From assembly GCF_000764305.2 (NCBI RefSeq), contig NW_025947279.1:62001-126000 (forward strand): a DNA stretch of 64,000 bases. The letters run 5' to 3'. The translations under genes and the position numbers were made by a program. The DNA is from Hyalella azteca. Lineage: Eukaryota > Arthropoda > Malacostraca > Amphipoda > Hyalellidae. The notes under the pieces are model-generated. The model was not told the DNA's origin and made no database searches. It saw only the letters and a program-made list of their open reading frames with translations. This document shows positions 1 through 10,529 of the stretch, piece by piece; positions within the stretch are counted from its first letter, which is position 1, and every line of letters begins with the position of its first letter.

Positions 1-1126
1 ATTGAATTCCTGAAATATTCCTGATTTAGTTCGTTCAATAAATAAAAACATACATGTAAACAATAATCAGCTGTTTAATTCGATTTCATTGTTCCTCATC
101 TCTTTGGATTAAATTTCACTCATCCTGCAGCCGTTGTTTACGGATTTAAAAGTTTTTTCTTATTTACTAGTAAATAATACTTATATCAATCCAATTCGTT
201 TTTCAGGGCAACAAAATTCATGGCATTTTTTAAAAATTACAATTAACATCCATAGTCAGCAATTTTTTATTGGGGTATTAATATCTGCGACAAAAATATT
301 CCAATGCACGGATGGAGCAACTTAAAATTGCAGCAAATTGCTCAACCGGCAAGTCTTTTGTGACCTGCAAGATGCCTTATATATGAGCTATGACGAGGAA
401 AACTCCCCGCTTAAATTAGTGGGCTCAGTCATTTGTTTCGTTTTCTAATTAGGGATGATGACTCAGGTTTATTAATTGTTAGTCGAAATAACTAAACACA
501 CAATTAAAACATTCGACTGTAACCAAACCACAATGCAACAACAGAAAAGTCAAATGTTTTACGATCAAGACAAACAGTTTCATCTGCATGATTCCAAAAT
601 GCATAGCCTCAAACTCAGGTATGAATGATTCTGAAGCAATAATACAATTTATTCATAACATACATCTGACCCACCTTACGTACAATTTCTATATTATTTA
701 TCTTCTAAAATGCGAACAAAATAAGTTAACAGAGAAGTCAACTATCACTAATATCTTTTTGAAGAAGAACATTAAGGCGTCGGTTATTGAGGAATGTGAC
801 GGCGCATGCCATTGTAACATTTATTGTAATGAATTTCGTCGAATTTTGTCGTATCTATATCATATGGATGCGATAAAAGTGATAAATATAAAAGTAAATC
901 ATAACATTTACTTATCATCAAAAGACAATCTAGATGTTCGCTAATGGTTTGTAGTTAGAGTATGTAGGTATGGCTTCCATTTTTTATTTTGTTTGCGTGT
1001 TTGTTTTTTATTTTTTTTTTTGCGTGTCACTGTATGGTTATTGAATTGTAGATTATTAATATTTCCTGTGAATTTTGACTTTTTAACATAAATGAAACAC
1101 AATAGTCGTTAGTTTCGTGCATTGAA
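1..1126. other. AT-rich flank, no supported gene
   Basis: Contains a 118-codon ATG-initiated open frame at 588-944 (+) with no signal peptide or recognised motif. At this base composition an open frame of that length is expected about once per 64-kb window by chance. There is a TATA-like tatatatg near 374 and an arthropod-initiator-like TCAGT near 425, but their spacing is poor. Confidence 0.4.
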
Positions 1127-1264
1127 TTTATTTATTTAAAAACGACCATCAAATTTGATGATTAAAATTTACTGTTAGTATATTCGTAGAATTTGTCTGA
1201 AATGTCAGCACATTAGGAATCCACGGTCAGGAGAAGAGCTATGTCCGTCAGAGAAATTAATTTT

Positions 1265-1475
1265 TTATCCAGCACACAAGGCCGGATATGTGGCCCCAGC
1301 AACAGAGCACATGTACGAGACAGAGAACGTGACGCCTGTATTGACAGTCGTGATGTGCGTTAGGGTGGTAGTAATGGACCACCAAACTGTGTACGACAGA
1401 CGGGCCTTCTCGTTCTCCGCGGTGTCGGACTGTACGGCGTCCAGAGAACTGTCCAGTAGGTCACCTGGAGAATCC
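1265..1475 (-). CDS. exon 3 (terminal) of the Thr-rich secreted protein
   Basis: 211 bases opened by acceptor gctgtgcacag|G. The first base completes the ATG codon split across the intron. The exon encodes an acidic linker and the C-terminal Thr-rich unit with two Cys, ending PALCAG and TAA. It has better codon structure than the surrounding AT-rich sequence. Confidence 0.66.
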
Positions 1476-3304
1476 CTGTGCACAGCAACAGTGATTGCAT
1501 TAATTAGGAAAACGCAGGTGTATGACGCATAAAATTACGTGCCAAATGAGCTCAAATTCTGCATTCACAACAAATTATTATTTATTTTTCATTTGCCCAC
1601 GTTCCACGCGATTCAATTATAAAATTCACGAATGGGTAAAGAAATAATTGAGTTTTTCTGGCTCGCATATAGTTAGAATCTAAGGAAACAAATTATAACT
1701 TTTAAAGTCTCGCTACGCTTATTTTTAAATATAACTTGAAATTTCTTGTATGACTTGATTCCAAGAAACTGTATATTAATGGTGGCAACTGCTAGTAACA
1801 TGATAATTACAAGTAACGATTCACTGGATACATATGGCATTTCAAGGTTCTCATGTACAATGAACTGCTCTGAAGATTCGCATTTCGGAAGATTTCATGC
1901 GCAGCAGTGAACAGAAGACGCGTTTTTTATAGTTTCAAAAAAATTATCGGCGGAAACAGTGTCAATATTCAAATTGGGTGGCTCAAATTTCCAGATTCTA
2001 AAATTTGTCATGAGTTAAAGACGAAAAATACAGTACAGCGTTAACAATAAGTCGTTAAAAATGGTGACATTCAAAACCTCAAACAAGGTAATTCGAATAA
2101 CTCGAGTCTTTGCTTCTATAGAGATTGCCTAGCACTCTCTGAAGTGTGCACGATTATTTTCCCACGATTCGGAGAACGAACTTGTTCTGAATGAGCAGCA
2201 TGAACAACTTAGTGATTGTTCAAGTAGATTCCTGTAATCATAAATTCGAATAAAAACACTTTCTCTAATAAATGAATTTACGATATCACACTCACATAGC
2301 AGCTAGTTTTTTGTTCTGATTCTGCGAGAATAATCTCCTGCGTCTCTTGCCACATGCCACGGGATTGATGGATGTGGCACAGGTCACGGGTGCTGTGGTG
2401 GTCGAGGTGGTGACAGTCGTGATCGTCTTGCGGCTGTTGGCTGCGATGAGACGAGCGTCTTCGGGGAAACGAGAACGCGGCCTGGGTGCGACCTCCGCCT
2501 CGTCGGCTGTCAATATTAAATATGATATAGGTATCTATAATATAAAACCTTCGACTGGCAAGGTGGCCGCAATTATACAAAGGAAATAATTTTTCAATGC
2601 GTGGTTCTGATTTTAAACGAACTTTAATGCTTTTTTCATGGCCAAGATACAACGCCATCTACATTCCTCTGCAATATTATTTGCCACATATAATAACTAA
2701 CGCGCTTGTTCCTATCAGATTAGCAGCTCGTCTGCTCACGCTTCAAGATAAATATAGAATTCCGTCACCAGTCATATTCAGTCCACCAGCTGAGTAATTA
2801 TCTGTATCCATGGTTAATAAATTTCCTCACCACGCTTGGTGAGTGCTAAAAACTTGAGACCTATTTACTTGAAAAGTCTTCTCTGAGTTAATATCAAGTT
2901 TTTACAGAAATTTTTTGAATAGAGCGAAAATATAGCGCGAATAAAAGTTCTAGTACTTGTTTGAACACGTTTGAATAGTGTTACGGGCTTGACCAGCCCA
3001 TTTTATATTCTTCCTCAGTAATGCAGGTATTTTCCTACTAAATAATTAAAGTTCATACATTGATCGATTCAAGACGCGAAATCCCAGTGAAGATGTTCAA
3101 GTGTGGAAATCTAACAATTCATTAATGATAATAATTCGTTGGTCTTGATAACGAATGAAGAAAAAATGTAATCAACACCAAATTCGTCTCACATGTTGAA
3201 TGAGGAACTAATCAATATTCTTCACCTGCTGAGCACTAAAGCTCACCTGCGAGAGAAGCACCCAAGCCTGCTATGAGACACACAAACAAAAGTCTTTCCT
3301 TCAT
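1265..3304 (-). CDS. small secreted Thr-rich, Cys-containing protein, three coding exons
   Basis: Coding exons, in transcript order, are 3304-3247, 2506-2296 and 1475-1265 (stop TAA at 1267-1265), giving 159 residues. Exon 1 encodes a textbook signal peptide (MKERLLFVCLIAGLGASLA). Phases match at both junctions: G|CC gives Ala and AT|G gives Met. All introns are GT-AG (donors GTGAGC and GTGAGT; acceptors ttgacag and gtgcacag). After the signal the protein has an acidic/basic linker, a Thr-rich stretch (TITTVTTSTTTAPVTC), a Cys pair followed by GKRRRR (possible proprotein cleavage), a Gln/Asn/Lys linker, an acidic segment, and a second Thr-rich stretch ending in Cys...Cys-Ala-Gly. The two halves look like diverged copies of one unit (ITTV...T...C...P..C.G). 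I recall similar small secreted insect proteins of unknown role but cannot name one. AATAAA on this strand at 1132-1127 is a suitable polyadenylation signal. Confidence 0.72.
2296..2506 (-). CDS. exon 2 of the Thr-rich secreted protein
   Basis: 211 bases, noticeably GC-richer than its flanks, open in the frame set by the signal-peptide exon. It encodes the first Thr-rich and Cys-pair unit and the GKRRRR basic cluster. If the donor AT|GTGAGT at 2295-2294 were not used, translation would stop at once (ATG TGA), which would give a short isoform ending ...KKLAAM. Confidence 0.68.
3247..3304 (-). CDS. exon 1 of the Thr-rich secreted protein (signal peptide)
   Basis: Nineteen codons plus one base. 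The residues form a positive N-terminus, a hydrophobic core and an Ala-Ser-Leu-Ala cleavage context. The donor GCAG|GTGAGC is strong. Just upstream on this strand is ctccccacag|attagggaaaATG, which looks like a 3' splice site, so a 5' UTR exon may precede it. A TATA-like ggtatataaaa about 30 bases before that AG offers the alternative of transcription starting nearly at the AG. I cannot decide between the two. Confidence 0.7.
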
Positions 3305-3715
3305 TTTCCCTAATCTGTGGGGAGAAACAAACAGCATGAGCTAATTTTATATACCAAATAGGAGCTGCGATTGAAATTTTCAAAAGTTTGATTGGATTGT
3401 TTCATTTAATTTCAGTAATTAGCAAATTTCTACACGTTACACAGCCTAATCTATCAAAGACTGCGCTCTCTCATTATAGGAAAAATCACAATAATAAAAC
3501 GATTTTAACAGCAGTTGAAGGCTTCTAAGTTTCTTGTCGGCAATTGTTCAGCCTTTATAATTAATTCATGCAGGTAGAACTGCATTTCGGGAACAAAAAC
3601 TGATGCTTCATTTTTTAACTACCCTGAGCCTATATTCTCAATTCATGAACACTGCTCTTATTTCTACGTGTGGTTAACCTTCATTTCCTCGGGATGTTTA
3701 AATAATAAGTAGGAA

Positions 3716-3862
3716 AAGTGGCGAATTTAATTTTCTAAATGAATAGTTGAATTTTTCATGACATTAAATTTTTTGTAGAGTTCAGTATTATTATTTCCGC
3801 AAATGCCGTCGATTGGGAAGGAAATGAAATTCTAATTTGTAATTTTGTTCTAAATTTTTAAA
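3716..3862 (+). repeat. copy 1 of a ~147-bp direct repeat
   Basis: Starts aagtggcgaatttaatttt and includes a gccgtcgattg motif followed by aaggaaatg. A diverged copy lies in the same orientation at 5372-5518. Together with other repeats between 5.1 and 7.2 kb this marks a mobile-element-derived region. Confidence 0.7.
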
Positions 3863-4410
3863 AAGCATATCGAACATCTGTTCAGAATGAATTTTCATGA
3901 ATGATAAATGGTTCGAAATATGAAAACGAAAAATTAAATTTATAAATGGTCACTTCTCAGCTGAATTGTGATTTCATATTGAACATAAAAAACGATGTAT
4001 ATACATGTATTTGCTATTGATCGATTTTAACACGCAATATTTTTTGCTGAGAAGTTACAGGACAACCTTTATTGCGTATGATCATTAAACACATAGTCAA
4101 GTTTGATTTTTTGGTGTTCGGCATTTAATTTGACAACATTAGGCCCAATATAATATTTAATATTAGGCGACAATTAAGGCCCGATTTCGAGAGCTAAGAA
4201 TTAATTTCATTTTAGTGGCATTAAAGTTCATAGTGAAGGCTTTTAAATGTCCTGCACCGTATATAAAGAAATATAAAGAAATTTACAAGCTTCAAAAGTT
4301 TATGAACATATTTCCAACTACACCAGGCCAGCGGAATCTCTGGCACGTCAGTTGGACAGATTGTTTGCAGTCTAACCATGAGCCGGAAAAGCGTCCTGTT
4401 AAGTACTCAC

Positions 4411-4540
4411 CTTTCACAAGGTTTAAATTTGTAGTTCTCATTTCGGTACATGCCAAAGATGGTGATTAAAACAAAATATTTTAGCATTTTCCTTGTTTAG
4501 AAAAATAAAGACGACTAACTCTACAAACGAGGCCTACCTG
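4411..4540 (-). other. possible upstream coding exon of the Thr-rich protein gene or of a separate small gene
   Basis: On the minus strand, acceptor cttttcctttcag at 4541 opens a 130-base segment that ends at a strong donor (GAAAG|GTGAGT, 4411/4410). Inside, ATG at 4487 begins a hydrophobic start (MLKYFVLITIFGMYRNENYK) and runs 25 codons plus two bases to the donor. Joined to the acceptor at 3315/3314 it would read in frame into MKERLLF of the Thr-rich protein. It could be an alternative 5' exon of that gene, an unrelated small secreted gene, or a coincidence of AT-rich sequence. Confidence 0.25.
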
Positions 4541-5191
4541 AAAGGAAAAGCGACACAATAAAAATGCTGTGAAACAATGATTTCAGACAGGACTAATTTC
4601 GTCTTCAAATTTGAATAATCATGGATACACCTGTCACGTCGCTCGAAATCTATTTGAATAATTAGAAATCTTTGTTTGTCTCAATTAAATAAGTAATTTT
4701 TAGTCAATACACTCGTATTTAAACTTTCATTACCAAATTAAATTCGATTTTTAAAGGGAAAAATTCTAATAACAATAAAAAATCTATTGAAAACGTTTGG
4801 ATAGAAATATAATTACCTATCAAGACCCAAAATTAAACCCTTTACGGGAAGTACGCTCCTCCATCAAAACTTGAACTGATTTGAAAATAATAAATTGACA
4901 TTATAATCATGGACCGACTGGCAGCTAATCAAGTTTTGCGTTAGCGGGAATCACAATTGTCGACAATAACAGACAATGAATGTATAATTCTGTATCATAG
5001 TGGAAAATTGCTCCAATCATGACGAGGAAATGTAAAACGACAGAGAATATACTTGGTTCTTTTATATCATGTATCATGTGGTGCTACTCATTGCTGGGTA
5101 ATGTATCAGAACACTCTGACAAAATTTATATGCGAGCCCGACTTAGCAACACACAAGCAAAATTTAGAGGCGCGTGCGACTCTGCATTGAG

Positions 5192-5355
5192 GCCGCCTAG
5201 GACTCGGGGAGCACGTAAATCAGCTTCTCTATGTCCGCTTCGCGGTTATGAGCAGTCTACGGGCAGCTTGCTAGCTCAGTATAACTCGGCTCGGCCAACC
5301 CTTGTCATACTCTCAGGCGGCTATAAAGCATGAAAGGTGACTCTGAACAGAAATT
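5192..5355 (+). repeat. GC-rich dispersed repeat, copy A
   Basis: The first part (gccgcctaggactcggggag, from 5192) recurs diverged at 5610-5633. The second part (about 5237-5355, with agcttgctagctc, caacccttgtcat and ctataaag) recurs diverged at about 7077-7198. A 104-codon frame (5019-5333) crosses it and is probably not a gene. Confidence 0.55.
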
Positions 5356-5371
5356 GGTTTCATAAGTATTG

Positions 5372-5518
5372 AAAGTGGCGAATTTAATTTTCTAAATGAG
5401 TAGTTTTATTTTTCATAGCATTAAATAGTTTGAAAATTCCGTATTTTTTCAGCAAACGCCGTCGATTGATAAGGAAATGCAATCCTAATTTGAAATTCTC
5501 ATATAATTTTTTTAATAG
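5372..5518 (+). repeat. copy 2 of the ~147-bp direct repeat
   Basis: Same start motif and the same gccgtcgattg / aaggaaatg core as 3716-3862, with small indels and substitutions. It lies just upstream of the YqaJ-type open reading frame. Confidence 0.7.
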
Positions 5519-5820
5519 TCAAGAAGACTCAGAATAACTTTGCGCCGAGTGTAGTGACTATTCCGCCGTAGACTAGGCGGTCCCCAATTTTGTTAGCTCG
5601 GGTATAGGTGCCGCCTATGACTTGGGAAGCACGGTGGTGCTTGAGAGCCGCGAGGTCCCGGAGAGGTTCCTAAGCAGTTCTTCACTAATTAGGGTGAACT
5701 TTACTCCACTCGTAAATGAGATGACGATCTGAAATTTTCCATACTTATCTAGGTATTTATTTACAATCCGTGTAAAGGAACAAAAAATATGTAAGCTTTG
5801 TATAACACCAGTTATGATAG

Positions 5821-6369
5821 ATGATAATAAAAACAACAAGCAAGCAGTTGGTCGCCCACAGAATAATGAATGGCTTGAGTGACACGATTCATGCCATAGT
5901 GTGGGGGCGGGAGAGGGAAACTTCAGCGTTAGAAGGATTACAAAATAAAATGGACATCTCAGTGAAAAGATGCGGTTTTTTCGTAGACAAAGATTTTCCT
6001 TATTTAGGTGCATCCCCAGACGGTCTTGTGGATCATGACCACGTTGTTGAAATCAAATGCCCAAGCTCTGCACGTTATTTCAAGACAATAAAAGATGCTG
6101 TGATTGCTATAAAATGCAATCATTTGAAAGTCGTTGACGATCAAATAATAATGAACAGAAGGCATTCCTACTTCTTCCAAGTTCAAGGTCAGATGAAAGT
6201 TACCGGACGAAGTAAATGTTATTTCGTGACCTGGATACCAGAAGATATACATATAATTGTCGTTGAATATGAACCGATGTTTTGGCTCAAGCGAATGGAA
6301 GTGCAGCTTAAGAATTTTTACTTAAACAATATGTTACCTTGCATTATCAACGATGATGTTGAATATTGA
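5821..6369 (+). CDS. YqaJ-like exonuclease domain protein (lambda-exonuclease superfamily), element-associated, probably 5'-truncated
   Basis: An ATG-initiated frame of 182 residues. It carries the hallmarks of the YqaJ/lambda-exonuclease fold, a PD-(D/E)xK nuclease: WGRERE near residue 28 with the conserved Glu, PYLGASPDGLV near 61 with the catalytic Asp, VVEIKCP near 75 with the catalytic Glu-x-Lys, and YFFQVQGQMKVTG near 117 with the conserved Gln. It ends with the usual FW...L..FY tail. Such domains are widespread in arthropod genomes, commonly as repeated, element-linked proteins, and descend from phage-type recombination nucleases. The usual N-terminal part of the domain is missing from this frame. 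A short ICKL-containing stretch in another frame just upstream (about 5785-5800) suggests a frameshifted start. All key residues are present, so the core looks little decayed. I do not claim activity. Confidence 0.7.
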   Translation: MIIKTTSKQLVAHRIMNGLSDTIHAIVWGRERETSALEGLQNKMDISVKRCGFFVDKDFPYLGASPDGLVDHDHVVEIKCPSSARYFKTIKDAVIAIKCNHLKVVDDQIIMNRRHSYFFQVQGQMKVTGRSKCYFVTWIPEDIHIIVVEYEPMFWLKRMEVQLKNFYLNNMLPCIINDDVEY

Positions 6370-7020
6370 ATAGATATTGAATATTCGTTGTACGGGTCAT
6401 TGTGTATTCAGTCGAGCGAGCCTCGACCATATGAGAACAAAGAGCCTAACAATTTTCACCTTCCCTCCCTCCCCCTCTCAAAAACCCCTACTGCGGTTTA
6501 CCAACTTCCCTCTTCTGTCTCCATCTCCAAGGAGACGGACACTTCGCTCATGTTATGTAAGCGCCGGCGCTTATCGCTGTCTCTGTAAGTAAACTTTTAG
6601 TCTCTGTACAGTCTGAATTACTGTCTCTGTAGATTGATAAATCCTGATTAACAGTAAAAGTTAACATTTCGTCGCATTTCTGTAACCTTCCCTCGACGTA
6701 CCTATATAAAGAGAAAATAATTAATAGTCTAGTGACAATATGTTTTTCGTTCAGAAATTTGTACTCTATGAATTAAATATCATCGAAATTATTTAGGTAT
6801 TGAATGTGATGTATTTATATGATGAAGATGAGCATGTAACTGCGCGAAAACAGCCAGCCTATTTGGCTTGAAGTCTAAGCTCATATTACAGTTACGCGTC
6901 TGCCTAAGTCTATGAGTGTAGAGCAGCCAGACGCAGGCCTGCGCTCGCATGACATTCCGTTGACACCACACAGCCAGACGTAAGATACTATTAGTCACGG
7001 CAGCGTCCGCGATCACCCTC
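6370..7020. other. 3' flank of the YqaJ frame; pyrimidine-rich and CTGTCTCTGTA repeats
   Basis: Follows the stop of the nuclease frame. Positions 6460-6540 are strongly pyrimidine-rich. The motif ctgtctctgta appears twice within 6570-6640, with a shortened form (gtctctgta) between. A tatataaag string occurs at about 6701. Open frames here are under 80 codons and have no recognisable features. Confidence 0.4.
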
Positions 7021-7076
7021 GCTTCGGAGTTCGGGCGGGTCTACATACCCCCCTCAAATCCACCGCTCATTGCGTG

Positions 7077-7198
7077 CTTCGGCCGAGCTTCAAGTTCAGC
7101 CTCTAAGCAGCTTGCAAGCTCGGTAAGACTGCATCAGCAAACCCTTGTCACACTTACAGGACACAATAAAGACGGAAAGAAGATTTTGACCAGAAGCT
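7077..7198 (+). repeat. GC-rich dispersed repeat, copy B
   Basis: Aligns by eye with 5237-5355: shared agcttgc.agctc, caaacccttgtcaca, an acaataaag / ctataaag block and a trailing gaccagaag block. Copies A and B flank the YqaJ-type frame, which suggests they belong to one element or a nested set. Confidence 0.5.
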
Positions 7199-7280
7199 AA
7201 ATTTGCTCGGGCGGCTAAGAACACCCAAAATAACTCCAATTGGAAAATTGTGACTCTTGGGCAGGATTTTAGGGGCTCCT

Positions 7281-7348
7281 GGGGCCATACTTTCAAAACT
7301 CGCTAAGTGAACGTAAATTCTTACGCTCTATTTGAAAGTATAGGCCCT
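7281..7348. mobile_element. short MITE-like remnant, family A (GGGGCCATACTTTCAAA ends)
   Basis: A 68-bp segment whose ends are inverted repeats: left ggggccatactttcaaa, right tttgaaagtataggccc. The left 40 bases match the left end of the longer element at 25970-26313, including cgctaagtgaacg. It is probably an internally deleted derivative. Confidence 0.6.
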
Positions 7349-8857
7349 GATTTTTGTTGGAATATGGGCTCTGAAGTGGCGATTTGACTTTTAATTTTGA
7401 AGACGCAAAGAATGGAGAGAGTTGTGAGCGTTATTGAATTTGAGCAATAAGAAAAAATGAGTGCAGATCGTAAAACCAAAGTATTGACCTGAATGAAGTA
7501 TACATTACATGGCTGATTGAATAATAATTGTAGTCATACTACAAAAATTAAATAGAACGATTTGGCCATATAAAAATGTTAGGAGCTAATAATAAAATAA
7601 TGTTAAAAGCCGGTATGTAACAATTTTCCCAAGCGGTCGTGAAAAATCGAGAATTTTAAACCATGCACATCTTAATTTTTCCGCAGTTTGAGGTTTTACA
7701 CTTCCGACTATCTGGAGCTGAATTCAGGAAAGACATTATGGCTTTTCTAACTATGTTAGTGACGATACTAGTCACGGAATAAGTAGAAAAGAAACTGAGT
7801 AAAAGCTGTCACCAGCACCCTGACTCTCACCACAGTGGGACCTGGTGAGTTGCTGCCTGCAGTAAGTAGCTTACTCAAGACTGGATGACGAATAAATTGA
7901 CTACAGCGGACAAAATCGGCTCCTTGACCCTTATCGTACCGCAAGGTTTTAGTGCATTATAATCTACCAAGTTTAGGTAAAGTTGAACTAATGCAATCTG
8001 ACAAGAATAAAACGACTACATATTTTGATTGGGCTTGTATATAGTTCCCTAGGCGTTTTCAGTTTTTTTTCTTGTGCCAACAATGAACGGGACTATTTAT
8101 GCAAACGATTTTGTGATTCGAAGTTGATGCAAAACCGAAAATGGTTTATTATCTTCTCAAACATTCTCAAATCTCATTGGCCTATACGTCACAAAAGCTA
8201 ATAAAAAAGATCGGCAAACTTTCGGGAAAAAAGTTACATCAATGCCGACAAGGTAATAATCTTATGAAGCGTGTTTAACGCCGTAAAGATATCGTCAAAT
8301 TTTGAGCTGGATCATTTGTCTTGCCAAACGAAAGACGGAAAATATGTTCACGGAGCTCATCGATCAGTCTTTTGTTTACGGAACATACAAAGTGCACGAG
8401 GAAAAGATTATTACGAAAAATTTTAAGTTTATTTCACCCTTATGAAGAGATTGAATACATTCAACAAAGTAATAAAGATTGTGGCGAATATTTCGATCCT
8501 ATATTTCGTTAAATAATTAGAATTGATGATAATCCCGATTCTACGCAGTCCTACATTACAGAGTGCGCAAGCCGAGAAGTCGGGCGTTATTATTTAAGTT
8601 TTTTAATGACGTAGCCACATAAATTCAGTGTTAAAATTAATTTTAAATAGAAAATGATTGCAAAGGTTTCTCCTATTTTATAATTTTAGTAATGCAAATT
8701 TTTTTCTATCGAATAATTTTCTGCCACTGGTACAAAGTATACCAGATGTTGGTACATTTAATTGTCGTTCAAATTATAAAATTCGATTAAATATTGAAAA
8801 CCTAACAGAGTAAACAATTTTTCATAATTTAAAGCTGGATGCAACTCTGAAAATTAC
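7349..8857. other. intergenic, no gene seen
   Basis: AT-rich sequence with only short frames (the longest near 8321-8512 lacks an ATG). Nothing recognisable. Confidence 0.4.
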
Positions 8858-10148
8858 GGTAGGGCAACATGGGGCAGCGCCCCCCCCCTTTTTTCAAACT
8901 AAATTTTTGATGAAGTTTCAATTGATACGAGGCGGTTCTTTGTTTTGTTTAAAGGTACAACTAATGAGGAATGTATGATATGAATTAAACACCTATATGT
9001 TCATTCAATTTTTAATGAAACACTTTTTTGTAAAAAGTGTCAAAATGGGCCCATTGCCTCACCCCTGGGGCAATGGGCCCATGGGCTTGGGGCAAGGCGC
9101 CCACCCATGGTCCCTTTACCACAAATGCATATTTTTCGTTTAAAAATGATAAAACAACACTTTACAGTTAAAAATATGAAAATGCAGTAAAAAATATGAC
9201 ATTCACTCATTCATTAACAACTCAAAAAATCATATACTTAACTTGAAAAAAATATACTCTTGGCTTAAAAAATCTATCACTGACGGGAAGACAAATATTT
9301 CATTGACATAAAAATCTTGACTTGAAAATATATCCTTGCGATAAAAAATTCGTCCTTGACATGAAAAAATGAATCCTTGACTAGAAAAAATATATTTAGC
9401 TGATCAGAAAAAAAACTTCGTTCTAGTTTCGTCCATAATCCAGATATTATGTGCAGAAAATTCCTACCTAATCGTGATTTCAGCCAACACCATAAAAACT
9501 CTCATCAACTTTTGGCTCATTGGTGTTGACTGAAATCAACTTTTGGCAAGACAAGAGTCAATAACTCGAAAAGTGGTCATAAATACTCATAACTAGAAAC
9601 TAAACCTGCTGCCTTGAGGCGGCAAATAAAAAAATCATGCAATATGAAGTGTAATTTGTAATTCAAAAAGCTAGTCATAGTTTGAAAAGGTCATTGAGAC
9701 AAATCTAATGATGTATAACACAAGACTTCACCATGCATGGGCGCTTTGCCCCGTGACACGCGTGGGCCCGTTGCCCCCACTAGGTATCATTTCAATTTAT
9801 ATCGTGTCAACATTTTATTTTAAAAGCTAATAGTCTAAACTTGGTCTCAAAATTATCCCTATAAATATTACTTTGAAAAAATAATTCACAGTAATTTCAA
9901 AAGCTTCATCTATAGTAATCGAAAAAAAACTTTATTTAGCGGCAAAAAAATTTTTATCTGGACTAAAACAGTTATTCGCAAATAACTTAATAACGCAAAT
10001 ACTTAGCAAAACGTAAATCCGTACACTTCATCCCAGTGAAACTGTCGACAGGCGGTAGAGAACACGGACCAATATCTGCCATACTTAGCGAGAAACCCGC
10101 TATGGGCCCGTGACCCGCAGTGGGCTCGCTGCCCCATGTTACCCTACC
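8858..10148. mobile_element. non-autonomous DNA transposon with 22-bp terminal inverted repeats
   Basis: The left end ggtagggcaacatggggcag (8858 on) and the right end, the reverse complement of gcgctgccccatgttaccc-type sequence closing at 10148, pair over 22 bases with one clear mismatch. Subterminal blocks rich in gggcccatgg and ggggcaa occur at about 9047-9115, 9733-9780 and 10100-10140. The interior is AT-rich with recurring cttgac...aaaaaata motifs (9240-9410) and a 16-bp imperfect hairpin (9476-9537). No transposase frame is present, so it would depend on a helper. I see no clear target-site duplication and do not assign a superfamily. Confidence 0.7.
9476..9537. repeat. inverted repeat inside the 8858-10148 element
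   Basis: gatttcagccaacacc pairs with ggtgttgactgaaatc (one mismatch) around a loop of about 28 bases. Likely part of the element's structure. Confidence 0.6.
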
Positions 10149-10311
10149 AAGGAAAATCCATAATCCCTAATCTTGATGGCAATGCCAAATTACGTATTTT
10201 CGAAATAATTCAAAATTAAATATCTGGAGGAATAGTGAAATAGGTGATATCAAAATCTAAAAATTCAACTCAACATATATGAGAAATTATCTATTATAAC
10301 AACTAAATTAG

Positions 10312-10529
10312 TACACTGTTAGAAAAATCACCGTTAACGGTATTACCGGCGTTTCAGTGGCCGGTCGGCACGTGAAAAGAAACATCGTGTTGCCGTTTTT
10401 ATTCTAATTTAACACTAGAAATCCATAAAACATCTGATAAAAACGGCGAAACAGTTTACTTTCACGGGGCGACCGGCCACTATAGAACGCCGGTGGGACC
10501 GTTTTTTCACCGTTTTTTCTAACAGTGTA
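10312..10529. mobile_element. MITE with long inverted repeats and TA flanks (mariner-like target)
   Basis: The ends are TA-CACTGTTAGAAAAA and TTTTTTCTAACAGTG-TA. The inverted arms continue inward with an accgtt block, ccggcgtt...ccggcc-type sequence and cgtgaaaag/ctttcacg, so nearly the whole 218 bp folds on itself. TA at both edges fits Tc1/mariner-type insertion. No coding capacity. Confidence 0.75.

Noticed and set aside
588..944. 118-codon ATG frame
   Set aside because: About one frame of this length is expected by chance in 64 kb at this base composition; no motif, signal peptide or splice support.
5019..5333. 104-codon ATG frame
   Set aside because: Its second half lies in a dispersed repeat; no domain recognised; length within chance for a GC-richer patch.
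5615..6013. 132-codon minus-strand frame
   Set aside because: Mirror of the YqaJ frame and its GC-rich upstream repeat; no features of its own.
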